The notes under the pieces are model-generated. The model was not told the origin of the DNA, did no database searches, and saw nothing but the letters and a program-made list of their open reading frames with translations. The position numbers were made by a program, and so were the translations under genes. Of a stretch of DNA of 64,000 bases, positions 34,601 through 43,329 are shown one piece after another; the first letter of the stretch is position 1, and every line of letters starts with the position of its first letter. Origin of the DNA: SVTX01 sp045632305 (GTDB lineage Bacteria > Bacillota > Clostridia > Oscillospirales > CAG-272); assembly GCA_045632305.1 (NCBI GenBank), contig JAZQWL010000033.1, forward strand, positions 1 to 64,000, written 5' to 3'.

Positions 34601-35083
34601 GCCACCATCCCAAGCAGGACCGATCTTATCGCCCGAATAGAACGAAGAGATACCTGCGGAATAATTACCGTTTACACAGTCTGTGTACTTGAAGAGATCT
34701 CTTGTTGCATTATAGCTGGTCTCATAATCATGAGCAGACACCATAATGTCCTGAAGTGCGTCATACAATGCACTGTTATGCGCATTTGTTTCGTTTGTGC
34801 CACCAGCAAGCGCAGACACTACGTCAAACGTATCGCCTGTCTTATAGAAGTTCAAAGCGTATGTGGTAAGGAATGTAGAAACCTCACCTCTCGCGCCCCA
34901 GTTAGCAACGTATTCGCCAACCTTCACATAGTCAACGTCATCTGCAGAATCGTAACCTGTTGAATTACCAACGAGTGTTGTCGAATAAGTAGCAACGTCA
35001 CTTGCAAAAACGCCAACTGTGAGCATCTGCAAAATCATAAAAATTACGATAAGCAGAGATAAGCTCTTAATGTGTTTTTTCAT
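31607..35083 (-). CDS. secreted modular endonuclease-I-family nuclease with C-terminal membrane anchor
   Basis: An 1158-residue extracellular protein. Residues 1-27 are a signal peptide. The nuclease domain (about 100-310) has NREHCWPNS (165-173; catalytic His168), and downstream DIMMLRP and LDLRGDVARI as in EndA/BsnA nucleases, which cut DNA or RNA non-specifically. Two homologous modules follow (about 352-485 and 897-1030; shared GMNQTAAGK, SGTHVNAVYE and LGTR/FGTR), with a third domain 530-665 and a beta-trefoil-like domain 725-855 between them. Thr/Glu/Pro repeats (685-717; 1050-1120) link them. The tail GKKGC...SAVIIAIAVPMFFYRKKKNEE (1126-1158) is a Gly-Cys, TM, basic anchor without LPXTG. 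ATG at 35083 follows AAAGGAG. Confidence 0.87.
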   Translation of the reverse strand: MKKHIKSLSLLIVIFMILQMLTVGVFASDVATYSTTLVGNSTGYDSADDVDYVKVGEYVANWGARGEVSTFLTTYALNFYKTGDTFDVVSALAGGTNETNAHNSALYDALQDIMVSAHDYETSYNATRDLFKYTDCVNGNYSAGISSFYSGDKIGPAWDGGSTWNREHCWPNSKGDMSGNGENDIMMLRPTASSENGSRGNKAYGSGGSYYNPNSESGGALDLRGDVARIVLYTYVRWGCTSTQYNGNSTIVGTNGVIESIDLLLTWIEIDPVDTWELGRNDAVESITGTRNVFVDYPEYAYLLFGEEIPVMYTPSGIAAGGEVPTPPAGGDSDDGNTGDTTTPNYTAVEPVVGTAYKVGMNQTAAGKTVYIKGGMAATYYLDTAEGFENGLDFYIEATNGGSYLYYLNGGTKTYINVTVSGTHVNAVYETTPNTVWTYDATLKTLVTSANGGTYALGTRSDKTYTTVGPVDISRDNPYIVNFFVEDVAGDDDIGGTTPPEETTTKKPEETTTATPVTPPVTDESGRVSKTHTQIAEIAGVTVGQTTGIISDKQIKLDNNITIVAAKGSGGTDPTIFSESIRLYQNGNTLTIKAAAGYELSTVKLTLADHTAGRGPISVTGGTASALTGGAYTITANDGVTEIVVTTTGTDKTTRVYVANIEVVYAPVGGSEGGDDVGGGEVETPTERPTETPTETPTERPTEAPTEAPTEAPTEKPDAPSVEVPETIILQNGTSYVTSNPYVYTSSSGSTKDQLYMTTNKDEAAKWTVVKNSDGSYSFMNGGKYLYADGTNVRLVNTQEANTKFEFVSTDGGWLIKCQSANYNGNPQYLEVYKGYLTVYGINETSDITIYTFVLVDATEGTPDTPVNPPVEEDTTNTPVNPPEEDTTAKPSTPSGEGLVVGQGYKIGMNQTAAGKVVYLNGEVSGYYLATTENINSALVFVIEEANGGYYVSTTINGAKKYLNMVVSGTHVNAVYENAPSTVYTYNEALNTLVAVVDGNEYVFGTRNDNTYTTIGANKLSYEPFMIFLSAVESGTPGGDDDNQGGTGEEGTTAPEENTTETPTEEPTEEPTEQPTEAPTNEPTEEPTEESTTEAPTEQTTTVAGGEAPTAEAGTAAPEGEGDGDGKKGCKSSISGISAVIIAIAVPMFFYRKKKNEE

Positions 35084-35195
35084 AATTTGTCTCCTTTGAA
35101 AAATTTTCATAGTCTTACATTGTAATTATATCACACAAATTCCATTAATTGATGAATAATCAATTAACACAAAATAGTTTTTTGATGAAATTTCG

Positions 35196-35225
35196 AAAAA
35201 GACCGCAGTTTTTGCGGTCTTTTTA
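35196..35225 (-). terminator. terminator of the GH78-like gene
   Basis: AAAAAGACCGCA and TGCGGTCTTTTT with a GTTTT loop, ending one base before the stop codon of the GH78-like gene on the minus strand. Confidence 0.88.
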
Positions 35226-35226
35226 C

Positions 35227-37239
35227 TTATTTTTTATAAACGATTCTGCCAACCTCGGGCATCACGGGAAGAATATTTTCCGCAAGCACCGAAATCGGAG
35301 CGGTTGCCCACGGGTGACAAAGACTCGTGTTCCACTTTTGATCCTTGCCCCACGCCTCAAAGCAGGTAGTTGCGCCCTCGCGAACCATGTTATACCACGA
35401 ATGCTCGCCCTCATCAACAATAAGCGCAAGCGCGTCCTCGTATCTACCCACGCGGCACAATGCCTTGAGCAAAAAGTACGACATATAAACGCCCGTGCAG
35501 TTGCCTCGTTTTACAAGATAGTCCGAAACGCTCTGCTCCGCATCATCGTCTGCAAATCCGAAGAAAAGCGGCATAATATTGGAATGCACCGCTCCGTGAT
35601 CACTGCCCTTTGCATCAACGTAAATTCCAAGATCCGGACGGTAAAACTCCTCGTTAAACGCGCGTATCAAACGCTTGCTTTCGTTTTCTCTCGCAATTCC
35701 GAGAATCCCCGACATGCTCTCAACGAGAATTGTGCAGCCAATGTAAAAAGCATTCATCACGTTATGCGCGCCCGTTCCCTTTTCCATGGGGTTTGTGAGC
35801 GGAAAATCATAATTATCGCGAAGATTCTGCGGCCAGTCAACAAGATTCCACTTATCCGTTACGTCACAAAGGAGTCCATCCTCACGGGCAAACTTCTTGA
35901 AATATGATAATATACCTTCACTGACCTTATAATTTCTAAGAAGATATTCTCTGTTTCCCGTATATTTGTAATGGCGGAACGCAAGGATCGGGAACTGACA
36001 TGAATAGTCGGCAATTTCCTGCATGTGCGAGCCGGGAGTTACAGCCATAAGTCCCGAGCAGATCACGCCCGATTGCACCTGATTGTCGATCGCCTTTTCG
36101 AAAAGAGATACGTCGTCCGTAAGTACAAGGTGGGATGCGCCCGTAATAGTCATGTCTCCCGCATACTGCCCCTTCTCTCGTCCGGGACAGTCAACGTAAA
36201 CCTCCTGCGCGCCGTATTTAACGGTATTCTTACAGAGATTAAAGACCGCGCGAAGCACCTCATTGTCGGTTTCTATATTACAGTAATCATCATCAAAGGG
36301 ATAGTGTCGAACGATTGCTCTGACGCTCTTGATCTTGACATTTCCGTTGGGTGTCAAGGCGGCATATCTGAACGCCTTGTATTCGTACTGCTCGATTTTG
36401 TTCTCACCCTGACGAAGCGTAATAATATCCTCATAATTGCAAAGCGAGCGCATCTTGTATCTGACACTTCCGTCATCGTTGAGCTCCTCACCGAAATGCG
36501 CGACGACAGTATCTCCGTCATCTCCATCAGCTTCAATTTCAAGGCCTGCGGTGATCTCCGTTCCAAAGTCAAGCCACAGTGTGCCGTCATCAAGAATTTT
36601 TTCATTGACAGCATCTTTTTTATATACGGACAAAGGTGTTACGGGCTTTATATCGAAGGTATGGTCAAGCTCTCGCAACGCCGCGTTTTCCCACGAAAAT
36701 TCCATTTTGCGATTATCGAAATTCTCGGCAAAATCGGTATTATAGCCGTTTATGTGCGTCACGTAATACGCGTCCGTCGTGCTGCAAAGCCAGCTTTCAT
36801 CGGTAGCCGATATAACCTCATCACCCGAGAAAATTTCTGCGATCATGCCGAGACGACCGTCACCGCTCATATAGTAACGGTTGATAAGTCCCTGATAGTA
36901 GCAATGAACGAACACCTCATTTTCACCGTCACGCAAAATGTCCGAGAGATCATACTCGTTGAAATAGTAATTGAAATGATAACCCTGCGCAGGTCCCTGA
37001 CCGACAAATTTTCCGTTTACGTAGAGCTTATAATAATCGTCAGCCGTTATTCTTATTTTCACGCCGTCGGTATTTTCAATATAAATATTCTTTTTGAAAT
37101 AAAAATGCAAATTCGAGACGCCGCTGACGGGAGTCATTCCCTTCGAATCTATCTCCTTGCAAAGAAGATTCTTGATCTCAAGATTTGAAAAGCATTCGGG
37201 GCATATCCATTTTGCACCCGAAAAAATTCTATTGCTCAT
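35227..37239 (-). CDS. GH78-like alpha-L-rhamnosidase family protein
   Basis: A 670-residue protein with an N-terminal jelly-roll (ADDYYKLYVNGKFVGQGP about 66-83) and a helical (alpha/alpha)6 catalytic region. The GH78 block is seen at 347-362, VYVDCPGREKGQYAGD, where Asp/Arg/Glu form part of the active site. Members hydrolyse terminal alpha-L-rhamnose from plant glycosides or pectin. There is no signal peptide, so the substrate would have to enter the cell. Monocistronic, with a consensus promoter. Family placement is firm; substrate is not. Confidence 0.83.
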   Translation of the reverse strand: MSNRIFSGAKWICPECFSNLEIKNLLCKEIDSKGMTPVSGVSNLHFYFKKNIYIENTDGVKIRITADDYYKLYVNGKFVGQGPAQGYHFNYYFNEYDLSDILRDGENEVFVHCYYQGLINRYYMSGDGRLGMIAEIFSGDEVISATDESWLCSTTDAYYVTHINGYNTDFAENFDNRKMEFSWENAALRELDHTFDIKPVTPLSVYKKDAVNEKILDDGTLWLDFGTEITAGLEIEADGDDGDTVVAHFGEELNDDGSVRYKMRSLCNYEDIITLRQGENKIEQYEYKAFRYAALTPNGNVKIKSVRAIVRHYPFDDDYCNIETDNEVLRAVFNLCKNTVKYGAQEVYVDCPGREKGQYAGDMTITGASHLVLTDDVSLFEKAIDNQVQSGVICSGLMAVTPGSHMQEIADYSCQFPILAFRHYKYTGNREYLLRNYKVSEGILSYFKKFAREDGLLCDVTDKWNLVDWPQNLRDNYDFPLTNPMEKGTGAHNVMNAFYIGCTILVESMSGILGIARENESKRLIRAFNEEFYRPDLGIYVDAKGSDHGAVHSNIMPLFFGFADDDAEQSVSDYLVKRGNCTGVYMSYFLLKALCRVGRYEDALALIVDEGEHSWYNMVREGATTCFEAWGKDQKWNTSLCHPWATAPISVLAENILPVMPEVGRIVYKK

Positions 37240-37270
37240 AAACGTTACCGCCTTTCACAATACTGAACTA

Positions 37271-37299
37271 ATTATAGCATTATTGTTTTGCTTTGTCAA
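37271..37299 (-). promoter_or_regulatory. promoter of the GH78-like gene
   Basis: Minus-strand TTGACA (37294-37299) and TATAAT (37271-37276), 17-base spacer; -35 lies beside the pflA terminator. Confidence 0.85.
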
Positions 37300-37310
37300 T
37301 AAATTCAAAG

Positions 37311-37339
37311 AAAAATCCGACCTTGACGGTCGGATTTTT
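37311..37339 (-). terminator. terminator of pflB-pflA
   Basis: AAAAATCCGACC and GGTCGGATTTTT with a TTGAC loop, ending just before the pflA stop. Confidence 0.92.
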
Positions 37340-37341
37340 AA

Positions 37342-38037
37342 TTATAACAAACTGTTCAGCTCCTGCATCTTCTCGCGTGTCGGCTCGTCCATTTTTCCAA
37401 ACGGAAATTCAATCCCCATTTGGTCATATTTCGTCTGACATATCTTGCGGAAAGGCAAAAGCTCTACCTTTTCGATGCATTTGTATGCCGAGACAATTTC
37501 CTTGAGCGAGCAAATATTTTTTTCAGTATCGTTCACACTCGGAATTATAACCTGACGGATCCATGTCGGAATCTCCTTTTTATCAAGCAATGAAAGAAAT
37601 TCAAGAACGGGCGTCATACTGCATCCTGCGTTTTCACGGTATTCCGCGTCACTCGTATATTTAATATCGAGAAGAACTCTGTCGGTCACATCAAGTAATG
37701 AAATAACCGAATCATTCATAATACTTCCCGACGTGTCGATGCAGGTGTCAATACCGTTTTTGTGACAAAGCTCAAACACCTCGCGCACGAAATCCGCCTG
37801 AAGCAGCGGCTCTCCGCCCGAAACTGTAATTCCGCCCGTCTTTCCAAAATAGGATTTATATCTTAACGCCTTCCCAACTATTTCCTCGGGCGTATATTCT
37901 GTGCCGCCCCCCGACCATGTGTCGGGATTGTGACAGCACTTGCAGCGGAGGTTACACCCCTGCATAAATACGACAAAACGAACACCCGGGCCGTCGACCG
38001 TGCCGAGACTCTGGATAGAATGAACTCTGCCTATCAT
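37342..38037 (-). CDS. pflA: pyruvate formate-lyase activating enzyme
   Basis: A 231-residue radical-SAM enzyme that installs the glycyl radical on PflB. CNLRCKCCHNPDTW gives the CX3CX2C cluster ligands (Cys28, Cys32, Cys35); GGITVSGGEPLLQADFV is the SAM-binding GGE block, and the length is normal. The start codon overlaps the pflB stop by 4 bases (ATGA), so the two are translationally coupled. Confidence 0.96.
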   Translation of the reverse strand: MIGRVHSIQSLGTVDGPGVRFVVFMQGCNLRCKCCHNPDTWSGGGTEYTPEEIVGKALRYKSYFGKTGGITVSGGEPLLQADFVREVFELCHKNGIDTCIDTSGSIMNDSVISLLDVTDRVLLDIKYTSDAEYRENAGCSMTPVLEFLSLLDKKEIPTWIRQVIIPSVNDTEKNICSLKEIVSAYKCIEKVELLPFRKICQTKYDQMGIEFPFGKMDEPTREKMQELNSLL

Positions 38038-40259
38038 ATAACCGTGTGGAAGGTACGGCTGATAACCTCTCTCTGATGCTCGCGAGAGAGCTTGGAGAAG
38101 TTAACTGCATAGCCCGAAACTCTGATCGTAAGATTGGGATATTCCTCGGGGTTTTCGTACGCCTTCATAAGCGTTTCGCGGTTCAATACGTTTACGTTTA
38201 AGTGGTGCGCGCCGCGACCGAAGTAACCGTCGAGAATTGAAACGAGGTTGTCGATCTTTTCGTCATCTGTCTTACCGAGCGCCTCGGGAGTAATGGAGAA
38301 CGTATTTGAAATACCGTCGCGGCAGTCCTCGTATCTGATCTTGGATACTGAGTTAAGAGATGCGAGCGCGCCGTTCTCTTCTCTGTTGTGCATGGGGTTA
38401 GCGCCGGGAGCGAAGGGCTCTGCCGCGCGTCTGCCGTCGGGGGTTGATCCCGTGTTCTTACCGTACATTACGTTGGACGTAATGGTAAGAACAGAAAGCG
38501 TATGAGTAGCGCCTCTGTATGCGGGAGTTTTACGAAGCTCCTCAATCATATTGTGAGTAAGGTCGCGTGCGATAAGATCTACTCTGTCGTCGTCATTACC
38601 GTACTTGGGAAATTCACCCTCGGTCTTGAAATCAACAACGAATCCGCTCTCGTCAATAATGGGCTTTACGCTAGCGTACTTGATCGCGCTAAAGGAGTCC
38701 GCAACAACAGAAAGACCCGCGATACCGAACGCCATAAGACGGTCTACGTCAGTATCGTGAAGAGCCATCTGCGTCTTTTCATAAGCGTACTTATCGTGCA
38801 TATAGTGAATAACGTTCATTGTATTAACGTAAAGATGGGAGATCCATGCAAGATAGATATTGAATCTTTCCATAACCTTATCATAATCCATCTTCTTGAG
38901 AACGGGCATCTGCGGACCGATATGAATATCGCTCGTCGCATCATATCCGCCGTTGATAGCGATAAGAAGAAGCTTTGCAAGATTACATCTTGCGCCGAAG
39001 AACTGCATCTGCTTACCGATCGTCATAGCGGATACACAGCAAGCGATAGCATAGTCGTCACCGTGGAGAGGACGCATAATATCGTCGTTTTCATACTGAA
39101 TGGAGTCTGTATCCTTTGAAACCTGAGCGCAGAATTTCTTGAATCCCTCGGGAAGATTCTGCGACCAGAGGATGGTAAGGTTGGGCTCGGGTGAAGAGCC
39201 GAGCGTATAGAGAGTATTGAGAATACGGAAGCTGCTCTTGGAAACGAGCGTTCTGCCGTCCTCACCCATACCGCCAACGACCTCTGTGATCCACATGGGA
39301 TCGCCACCGAAAAGCTCGTTATATTCGGGAGTTCTGAGGTGACGAGCAAGACGAAGCTTAATTACAAAGTCATCGAAAAGCTCCTGCGCGCCCTCTTCTG
39401 TCAAAATACCCGCCGCAATATCTCTTTCAACGTAAATATCAAAGAAGGTTGCAACACGACCAAGAGACATAGCCGCGCCGTTCTGCTCCTTGATGGATGC
39501 AAGATAAGCAAAGTAAGTCCACTGGATCGCCTCGCGTGTATCCTTTGCGGGCTCGGAAATATCAAAGCCGTACATTACCGCCATTTCCTTCATGTAGCCA
39601 AGGAAAAGTATCTGACGGCGAACTTCCTCGATAAGACGGATCTTTTCTTCTGTGAAATTACCTGCGCCAAGAGCGTCTTTGTCCTTTTTCTTCTCTGCAA
39701 TGAGCTTGTCCACACCGTAAAGAGCAACTCTGCGGTAGTCGCCGATGATTCTACCGCGTCCGTAAGCATCGGGCAAGCCGGTAATAACGTGGCAACGGCG
39801 AGCAAGACGCATTTCCTCGGTATACGCGCGGAAAACACCGTCGTTATGTGTTGTTCTGTATCTGAATTCATCCTCAATCGTATCGGAGAGCTTATAGCCG
39901 TAAGCCGCGCATGCCTGACGCGCCATTCTGATACCGCCGAAGGGATTGACACCGCGCTTTAAGGGAGCATCCGTCTGAAGACCTACGATAATTTCATTTT
40001 CTTTATCAACGTAACCGGGAGCATAGTTTGTAAGAGAAGATACGGTTTCGGTATCAATATCAAGCACGCCGCCTCTCTGACGCTCGAGCTTGAAAAGCGC
40101 CTGAACCTTTTCCATAAGTCCCTTTGTTCTGTCCGTCGCGCCCGCAAGGAAGGAGGCGTCTCCCTTATATTCAGTATAGTTCTGCTGAATAAAATCGCGA
40201 ACGTTGATCTCGTTCTGCCAATCACCCGACTTAAAGCCGACCCAATTCTTGTGTTCCAT
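38034..40259 (-). CDS. pflB: formate C-acetyltransferase (pyruvate formate-lyase)
   Basis: A 741-residue glycyl-radical enzyme that splits pyruvate plus CoA into acetyl-CoA and formate, a main anaerobic route. The start at 40259, after GGAGG, is chosen over an earlier Met. The catalytic Cys pair is Cys407-Cys408 in AIACCVSAMTIGKQ (the family usually has CCVSPM), and the radical Gly716 lies in RVSGYAVNF. Complete. It precedes pflA and has a consensus promoter with a 100-base structured leader. Confidence 0.97.
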   Translation of the reverse strand: MEHKNWVGFKSGDWQNEINVRDFIQQNYTEYKGDASFLAGATDRTKGLMEKVQALFKLERQRGGVLDIDTETVSSLTNYAPGYVDKENEIIVGLQTDAPLKRGVNPFGGIRMARQACAAYGYKLSDTIEDEFRYRTTHNDGVFRAYTEEMRLARRCHVITGLPDAYGRGRIIGDYRRVALYGVDKLIAEKKKDKDALGAGNFTEEKIRLIEEVRRQILFLGYMKEMAVMYGFDISEPAKDTREAIQWTYFAYLASIKEQNGAAMSLGRVATFFDIYVERDIAAGILTEEGAQELFDDFVIKLRLARHLRTPEYNELFGGDPMWITEVVGGMGEDGRTLVSKSSFRILNTLYTLGSSPEPNLTILWSQNLPEGFKKFCAQVSKDTDSIQYENDDIMRPLHGDDYAIACCVSAMTIGKQMQFFGARCNLAKLLLIAINGGYDATSDIHIGPQMPVLKKMDYDKVMERFNIYLAWISHLYVNTMNVIHYMHDKYAYEKTQMALHDTDVDRLMAFGIAGLSVVADSFSAIKYASVKPIIDESGFVVDFKTEGEFPKYGNDDDRVDLIARDLTHNMIEELRKTPAYRGATHTLSVLTITSNVMYGKNTGSTPDGRRAAEPFAPGANPMHNREENGALASLNSVSKIRYEDCRDGISNTFSITPEALGKTDDEKIDNLVSILDGYFGRGAHHLNVNVLNRETLMKAYENPEEYPNLTIRVSGYAVNFSKLSREHQREVISRTFHTVI

Positions 40260-40315
40260 AAAAACCTCCGTAATATATATCAAAAATTTTCAAACCGTTT
40301 ATACCGACAAAATGG

Positions 40316-40347
40316 GCAATTCCGTCAGAAAAGACCGAATCGCCCAC
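40316..40347 (-). other. hairpin in the pflB leader
   Basis: In the minus-strand leader GGGCGATTC pairs with GAATTGCCC (one G-U pair) around an inner GTC/GAC, at about -55 to -90 relative to the start. A short T-run (ATTTTG) follows. It could be an attenuator or stability element; nothing shows a ligand. Confidence 0.5.
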
Positions 40348-40361
40348 TCTCGGGCATTATA

Positions 40362-40390
40362 ATTATACAGAATTTTGCGCCTTTTGTCAA
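40362..40390 (-). promoter_or_regulatory. promoter of pflB-pflA
   Basis: Minus-strand TTGACA (40385-40390) and TATAAT (40362-40367), 17-base spacer. Confidence 0.87.
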
Positions 40391-40434
40391 TATACAGCGT
40401 TCATATAATTTCAATGCCAAATAATTCAATTTTA

Positions 40435-42597
40435 TTAGTTTTTCTCAAGATAGAATTCGCTTGCAATATACGGATGATCGGCATAGCCGACAAAAATGTC
40501 AAACCATCCCGCCTCGGAGACGAATTCACACTTTTCGTTAAAGAATTTAAGTCTTTCCTCAGGAATTTCAAGCTCAACCGTCTTGGTCTCTCCCGCCTCG
40601 AGTGATACCTTCTTGAATGCCGCCAAAGACTGAACGGGACGAACTGTAGACGCTACTCTGTCATGAATGTAAAGCTGAACTACTTCCTTACCCGCTCTGT
40701 CTCCTGTGTTTTTAAGTGTAACCTTAACCTTGAGTGGGCTGCCACTCATAGTAGCATCGTGACTCATATCAAGATATTCAAAGCTCGTATAGGAAAGGCC
40801 GTGACCGAAGGAATAGAGAGGAAGATTTCCGCAGTCAAGATAGGTTGACGCATAGATCTGACGCTCATTATCGGGCTTGGTCTTAGGTCTGCCCGTGTTA
40901 ACGCGATTATAGTAAATAGGACACTGTCCGACGGACTTCGGGAACGTCATCGTGATCTTGCCCGAGGGATTCGCTTCACCAAAGAGAAGGTTTGCAGCAC
41001 CGGGGCCACCCTCGACACCTGTAAACCACATCTCAAGAATTGCAGGAGTAAACTCTGCAAGTTCTGTCAAAACAAGGGGTCTGCCGTTAAAAAGAATTGC
41101 CGCAGTATTGGAGTTTTCCTCAACTATCTTACGAGCAAGCTTCGTCTGTACGCCCGGGAGCGTAAGATCCGTTCTGCAATTTCCCTCACCCGAATAATTC
41201 TGGGGCTCACCCAAGCACAAAACGACCGCATCAGCCCACTTTGCAGCTTCAATCGCTCTGTCAAAATCAGCTTCGGAAAGCTCGTTCCATTCAGCAGAAC
41301 AACCCTTTACAGCTACAACCTCCGCGTCAGGCAAAAGCGCCTTTACACCGTTATAAACGTTTACGCAATCCTCGGGCTTTGCGTTACAAGACCAGAAGCC
41401 CGAAATCGCCTGCTCCTCGGCAAAAGGACCGATAAGAGCAATTTTCTTTGTATCCTTAGAGAAAGGCAAAACGCCGTCATTCTTAAGCAATACCGCACAT
41501 TCCTCAACCGCTTCTCTCACAAGCGCGCGATGCTCGGGACAAAGACAGATCTCCTTTTCCTTTTCATAAGATGCGCCGCGGAACGGATCTTCAAACATAC
41601 CGAGCTTGTTCTTTAATTCAAGCACCTTGAATACCGCGTGATCGAGCGCTTCCTCGCTCACCTTACCCTCAAAAATAAGCTCCTCCATGTGAGTAGGATA
41701 GAAATTTGTATTCATATCAATGTCGCAACCGCAGTTGAACGCCATCTCTGCCGCCTGCTTGGAGTTTTCCGCAACGCCGTGAACGAGAAGCTCACCGATA
41801 GCGTTATAGTCACTGATAACGAGACCGTCATAACCCCATTCACCCTTGAGTACGTCATTCATAAGCCACTTGTTTGCAACACAAGGAACACCGTTGAGCG
41901 AGTTAAATGCAGGCATAATACTCGTAGCACCCGCGTCAAGGCACGCCTTGTATGCGGGGAAATAAAATTCACGAAGAGTTCTTTCGGAAATTTCAACTAT
42001 ATTATAATCACGTCCCGCTTCTGCTCCTCCGTAAGCCGCAAAATGCTTTACGCAGGTACCGATATTATGCGGCTTTGAAAAATCACCCTGGAACGCCTCA
42101 ATCTGAGCCGAACCCATAATGCCGTTTATGTACGCGTCCTCACCGCAGGACTCCATAACTCTTCCCCATCTTGCATCACGAACGAAGTCAACCATAGGGG
42201 TAAAGGTTACCTGAATACCGCCCGCTACCGCTTCCTTAGCAGACATTTCGGTGCAACGCTTAAGAAGGTCTGCATTAAACGAAGCTCCCATGCCGAGGGG
42301 TATCGGGAACGTAGTTTTATATCCGTGAATTACGTCCATCATAAAGAGCATCGGGATCTTGTTGGGGTCATTCTCCATATGCTCAGTCTGGATTCTTATT
42401 ACGTCAAGCGCGGACTGGAAATTAAGCACGTTGCCCGTAGTATAGATATCCTCAAGGGAAAGATTCATTTCCTGAGCGGGACCTGTTATTTCCGCGTCGG
42501 TTACAACGAGAAGATTCGCGTTAAGCTGAAGAAGTTGCGCCGCCTTCTGTCTTATGGTCATTTTACTTATTAATGCCTTGATTTCAGTGTTTGTCAT
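40435..42597 (-). CDS. GH3 beta-glycosidase
   Basis: A 720-residue GH3 enzyme, most like beta-glucosidase/xylosidase types that hydrolyse short beta-linked glycosides. It has the N-terminal barrel with KHFAAYG (about 184) and GLVISDY with nucleophile Asp263, a second alpha/beta domain, and a C-terminal fibronectin-III-like domain (about 640-710). There is no signal peptide, so the substrate must be imported. The start at 42597 is chosen because it gives the GH3-typical N-terminus. It follows the SGNH gene by 11 bases. Confidence 0.91.
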   Translation of the reverse strand: MTNTEIKALISKMTIRQKAAQLLQLNANLLVVTDAEITGPAQEMNLSLEDIYTTGNVLNFQSALDVIRIQTEHMENDPNKIPMLFMMDVIHGYKTTFPIPLGMGASFNADLLKRCTEMSAKEAVAGGIQVTFTPMVDFVRDARWGRVMESCGEDAYINGIMGSAQIEAFQGDFSKPHNIGTCVKHFAAYGGAEAGRDYNIVEISERTLREFYFPAYKACLDAGATSIMPAFNSLNGVPCVANKWLMNDVLKGEWGYDGLVISDYNAIGELLVHGVAENSKQAAEMAFNCGCDIDMNTNFYPTHMEELIFEGKVSEEALDHAVFKVLELKNKLGMFEDPFRGASYEKEKEICLCPEHRALVREAVEECAVLLKNDGVLPFSKDTKKIALIGPFAEEQAISGFWSCNAKPEDCVNVYNGVKALLPDAEVVAVKGCSAEWNELSEADFDRAIEAAKWADAVVLCLGEPQNYSGEGNCRTDLTLPGVQTKLARKIVEENSNTAAILFNGRPLVLTELAEFTPAILEMWFTGVEGGPGAANLLFGEANPSGKITMTFPKSVGQCPIYYNRVNTGRPKTKPDNERQIYASTYLDCGNLPLYSFGHGLSYTSFEYLDMSHDATMSGSPLKVKVTLKNTGDRAGKEVVQLYIHDRVASTVRPVQSLAAFKKVSLEAGETKTVELEIPEERLKFFNEKCEFVSEAGWFDIFVGYADHPYIASEFYLEKN

Positions 42598-42608
42598 ATC
42601 AATTCCCC

Positions 42609-43166
42609 TCAATTTTTCGCGAAAAATTCAAAAAAGAGCTTCGCCGCAAGAGCTGTTCCTTCACCCGACGGATGCAAACAGTCGGGATCGTAAAGCTCCG
42701 CCAAAACGTTGTCGGCAAAAGCTCTGCCTACGGGAATAACCGCTCCGTCAACGGCATCCGCCGCAAATTTTGCCGCCGCCTCGAGCTTGTCCGTCATCTC
42801 CCCATACGTCATTCCCGTACTGTGCAAAAGAGATGAACCGTCTTTATAGCTCCAGGTCTGATATATAATGATTTTAGCTTTTCCCACAAGAGATTTTATA
42901 TGCTTGACCGAGCTTAAATAATCATCAAAATTTACAATCGCATTCAAGCTCTGCTCCTGAAGTACTACGTAATCGTAATTATTTTCAGAGATAAGATACG
43001 AGAAACGAACTGTAAGCTCGTCGCTCTCGGTTCTGTACGCGTTAAGATACGCGCCGCCGCGAGTTATTGAGTGACATATAAGCTCCCCACCCGACAAATT
43101 TTCCACCTGCGCGGGCAGATCGTTAAAATATGTAAAGCTATTTCCCAAAAATAAAATTTTCTTCAT
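42609..43166 (-). CDS. SGNH/GDSL-family hydrolase
   Basis: A 185-residue protein with LFLGNSFTYFNDLP as block I (nucleophile Ser9), a central YDYVVLQEQSLN, and DCLHPSGEG as the C-terminal Asp-x-x-His block V, which complete the SGNH catalytic set. Such enzymes act as esterases, lipases or deacetylases; polysaccharide deacetylation is one possibility next to a GH3. No signal peptide. First gene of a two-gene unit with GH3. Confidence 0.87.
   Translation of the reverse strand: MKKILFLGNSFTYFNDLPAQVENLSGGELICHSITRGGAYLNAYRTESDELTVRFSYLISENNYDYVVLQEQSLNAIVNFDDYLSSVKHIKSLVGKAKIIIYQTWSYKDGSSLLHSTGMTYGEMTDKLEAAAKFAADAVDGAVIPVGRAFADNVLAELYDPDCLHPSGEGTALAAKLFFEFFAKN
42611..42628. repeat. 18-bp perfect palindrome at the SGNH-GH3 junction
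   Basis: AATTTTTCGCGAAAAATT reads the same on both strands. It overlaps the end of the SGNH coding region and lies just upstream of the GH3 start. It may be a binding site or coincidental from AT-rich coding of Phe-Phe-Ala-Lys-Asn. Confidence 0.4.
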
Positions 43167-43200
43167 TTTCCGACCTTAAAAATAAAATTTGTATAAAACA

Positions 43201-43229
43201 AGTATAGCACAATTTTATAGGTGTGTCAA
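43201..43229 (-). promoter_or_regulatory. promoter of SGNH-GH3
   Basis: Minus-strand TTGACA (43224-43229) and TATACT (43201-43206), 17-base spacer. Confidence 0.82.
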
Positions 43230-43296
43230 GGGAATTTGCAAATAGCAGGTGCGACTTTCAGCGCAATAGCTTGCCGCCGCCGTAAAACAAAAGTAA

Positions 43297-43316
43297 GGCG
43301 GGAGCAAGCCCCGCCC
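43297..43316. repeat. GGCGGGAGCAAGCC dispersed element, also possible mscL terminator
   Basis: GGCGGGAGCAAGCCCCGCC can form a stem, and its first 14 bases equal 25381-25394. Located 14 bases beyond the mscL stop on the minus strand, followed by TTACTTTTG, it may end mscL transcription weakly. Confidence 0.55.
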
Positions 43317-43329
43317 AACTTATATAAAA

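Noticed and set aside
36025..37188. A 387-residue plus-strand frame opposite the GH78-like gene
   Set aside because: Shadow of a gene with clear catalytic motifs on the minus strand.
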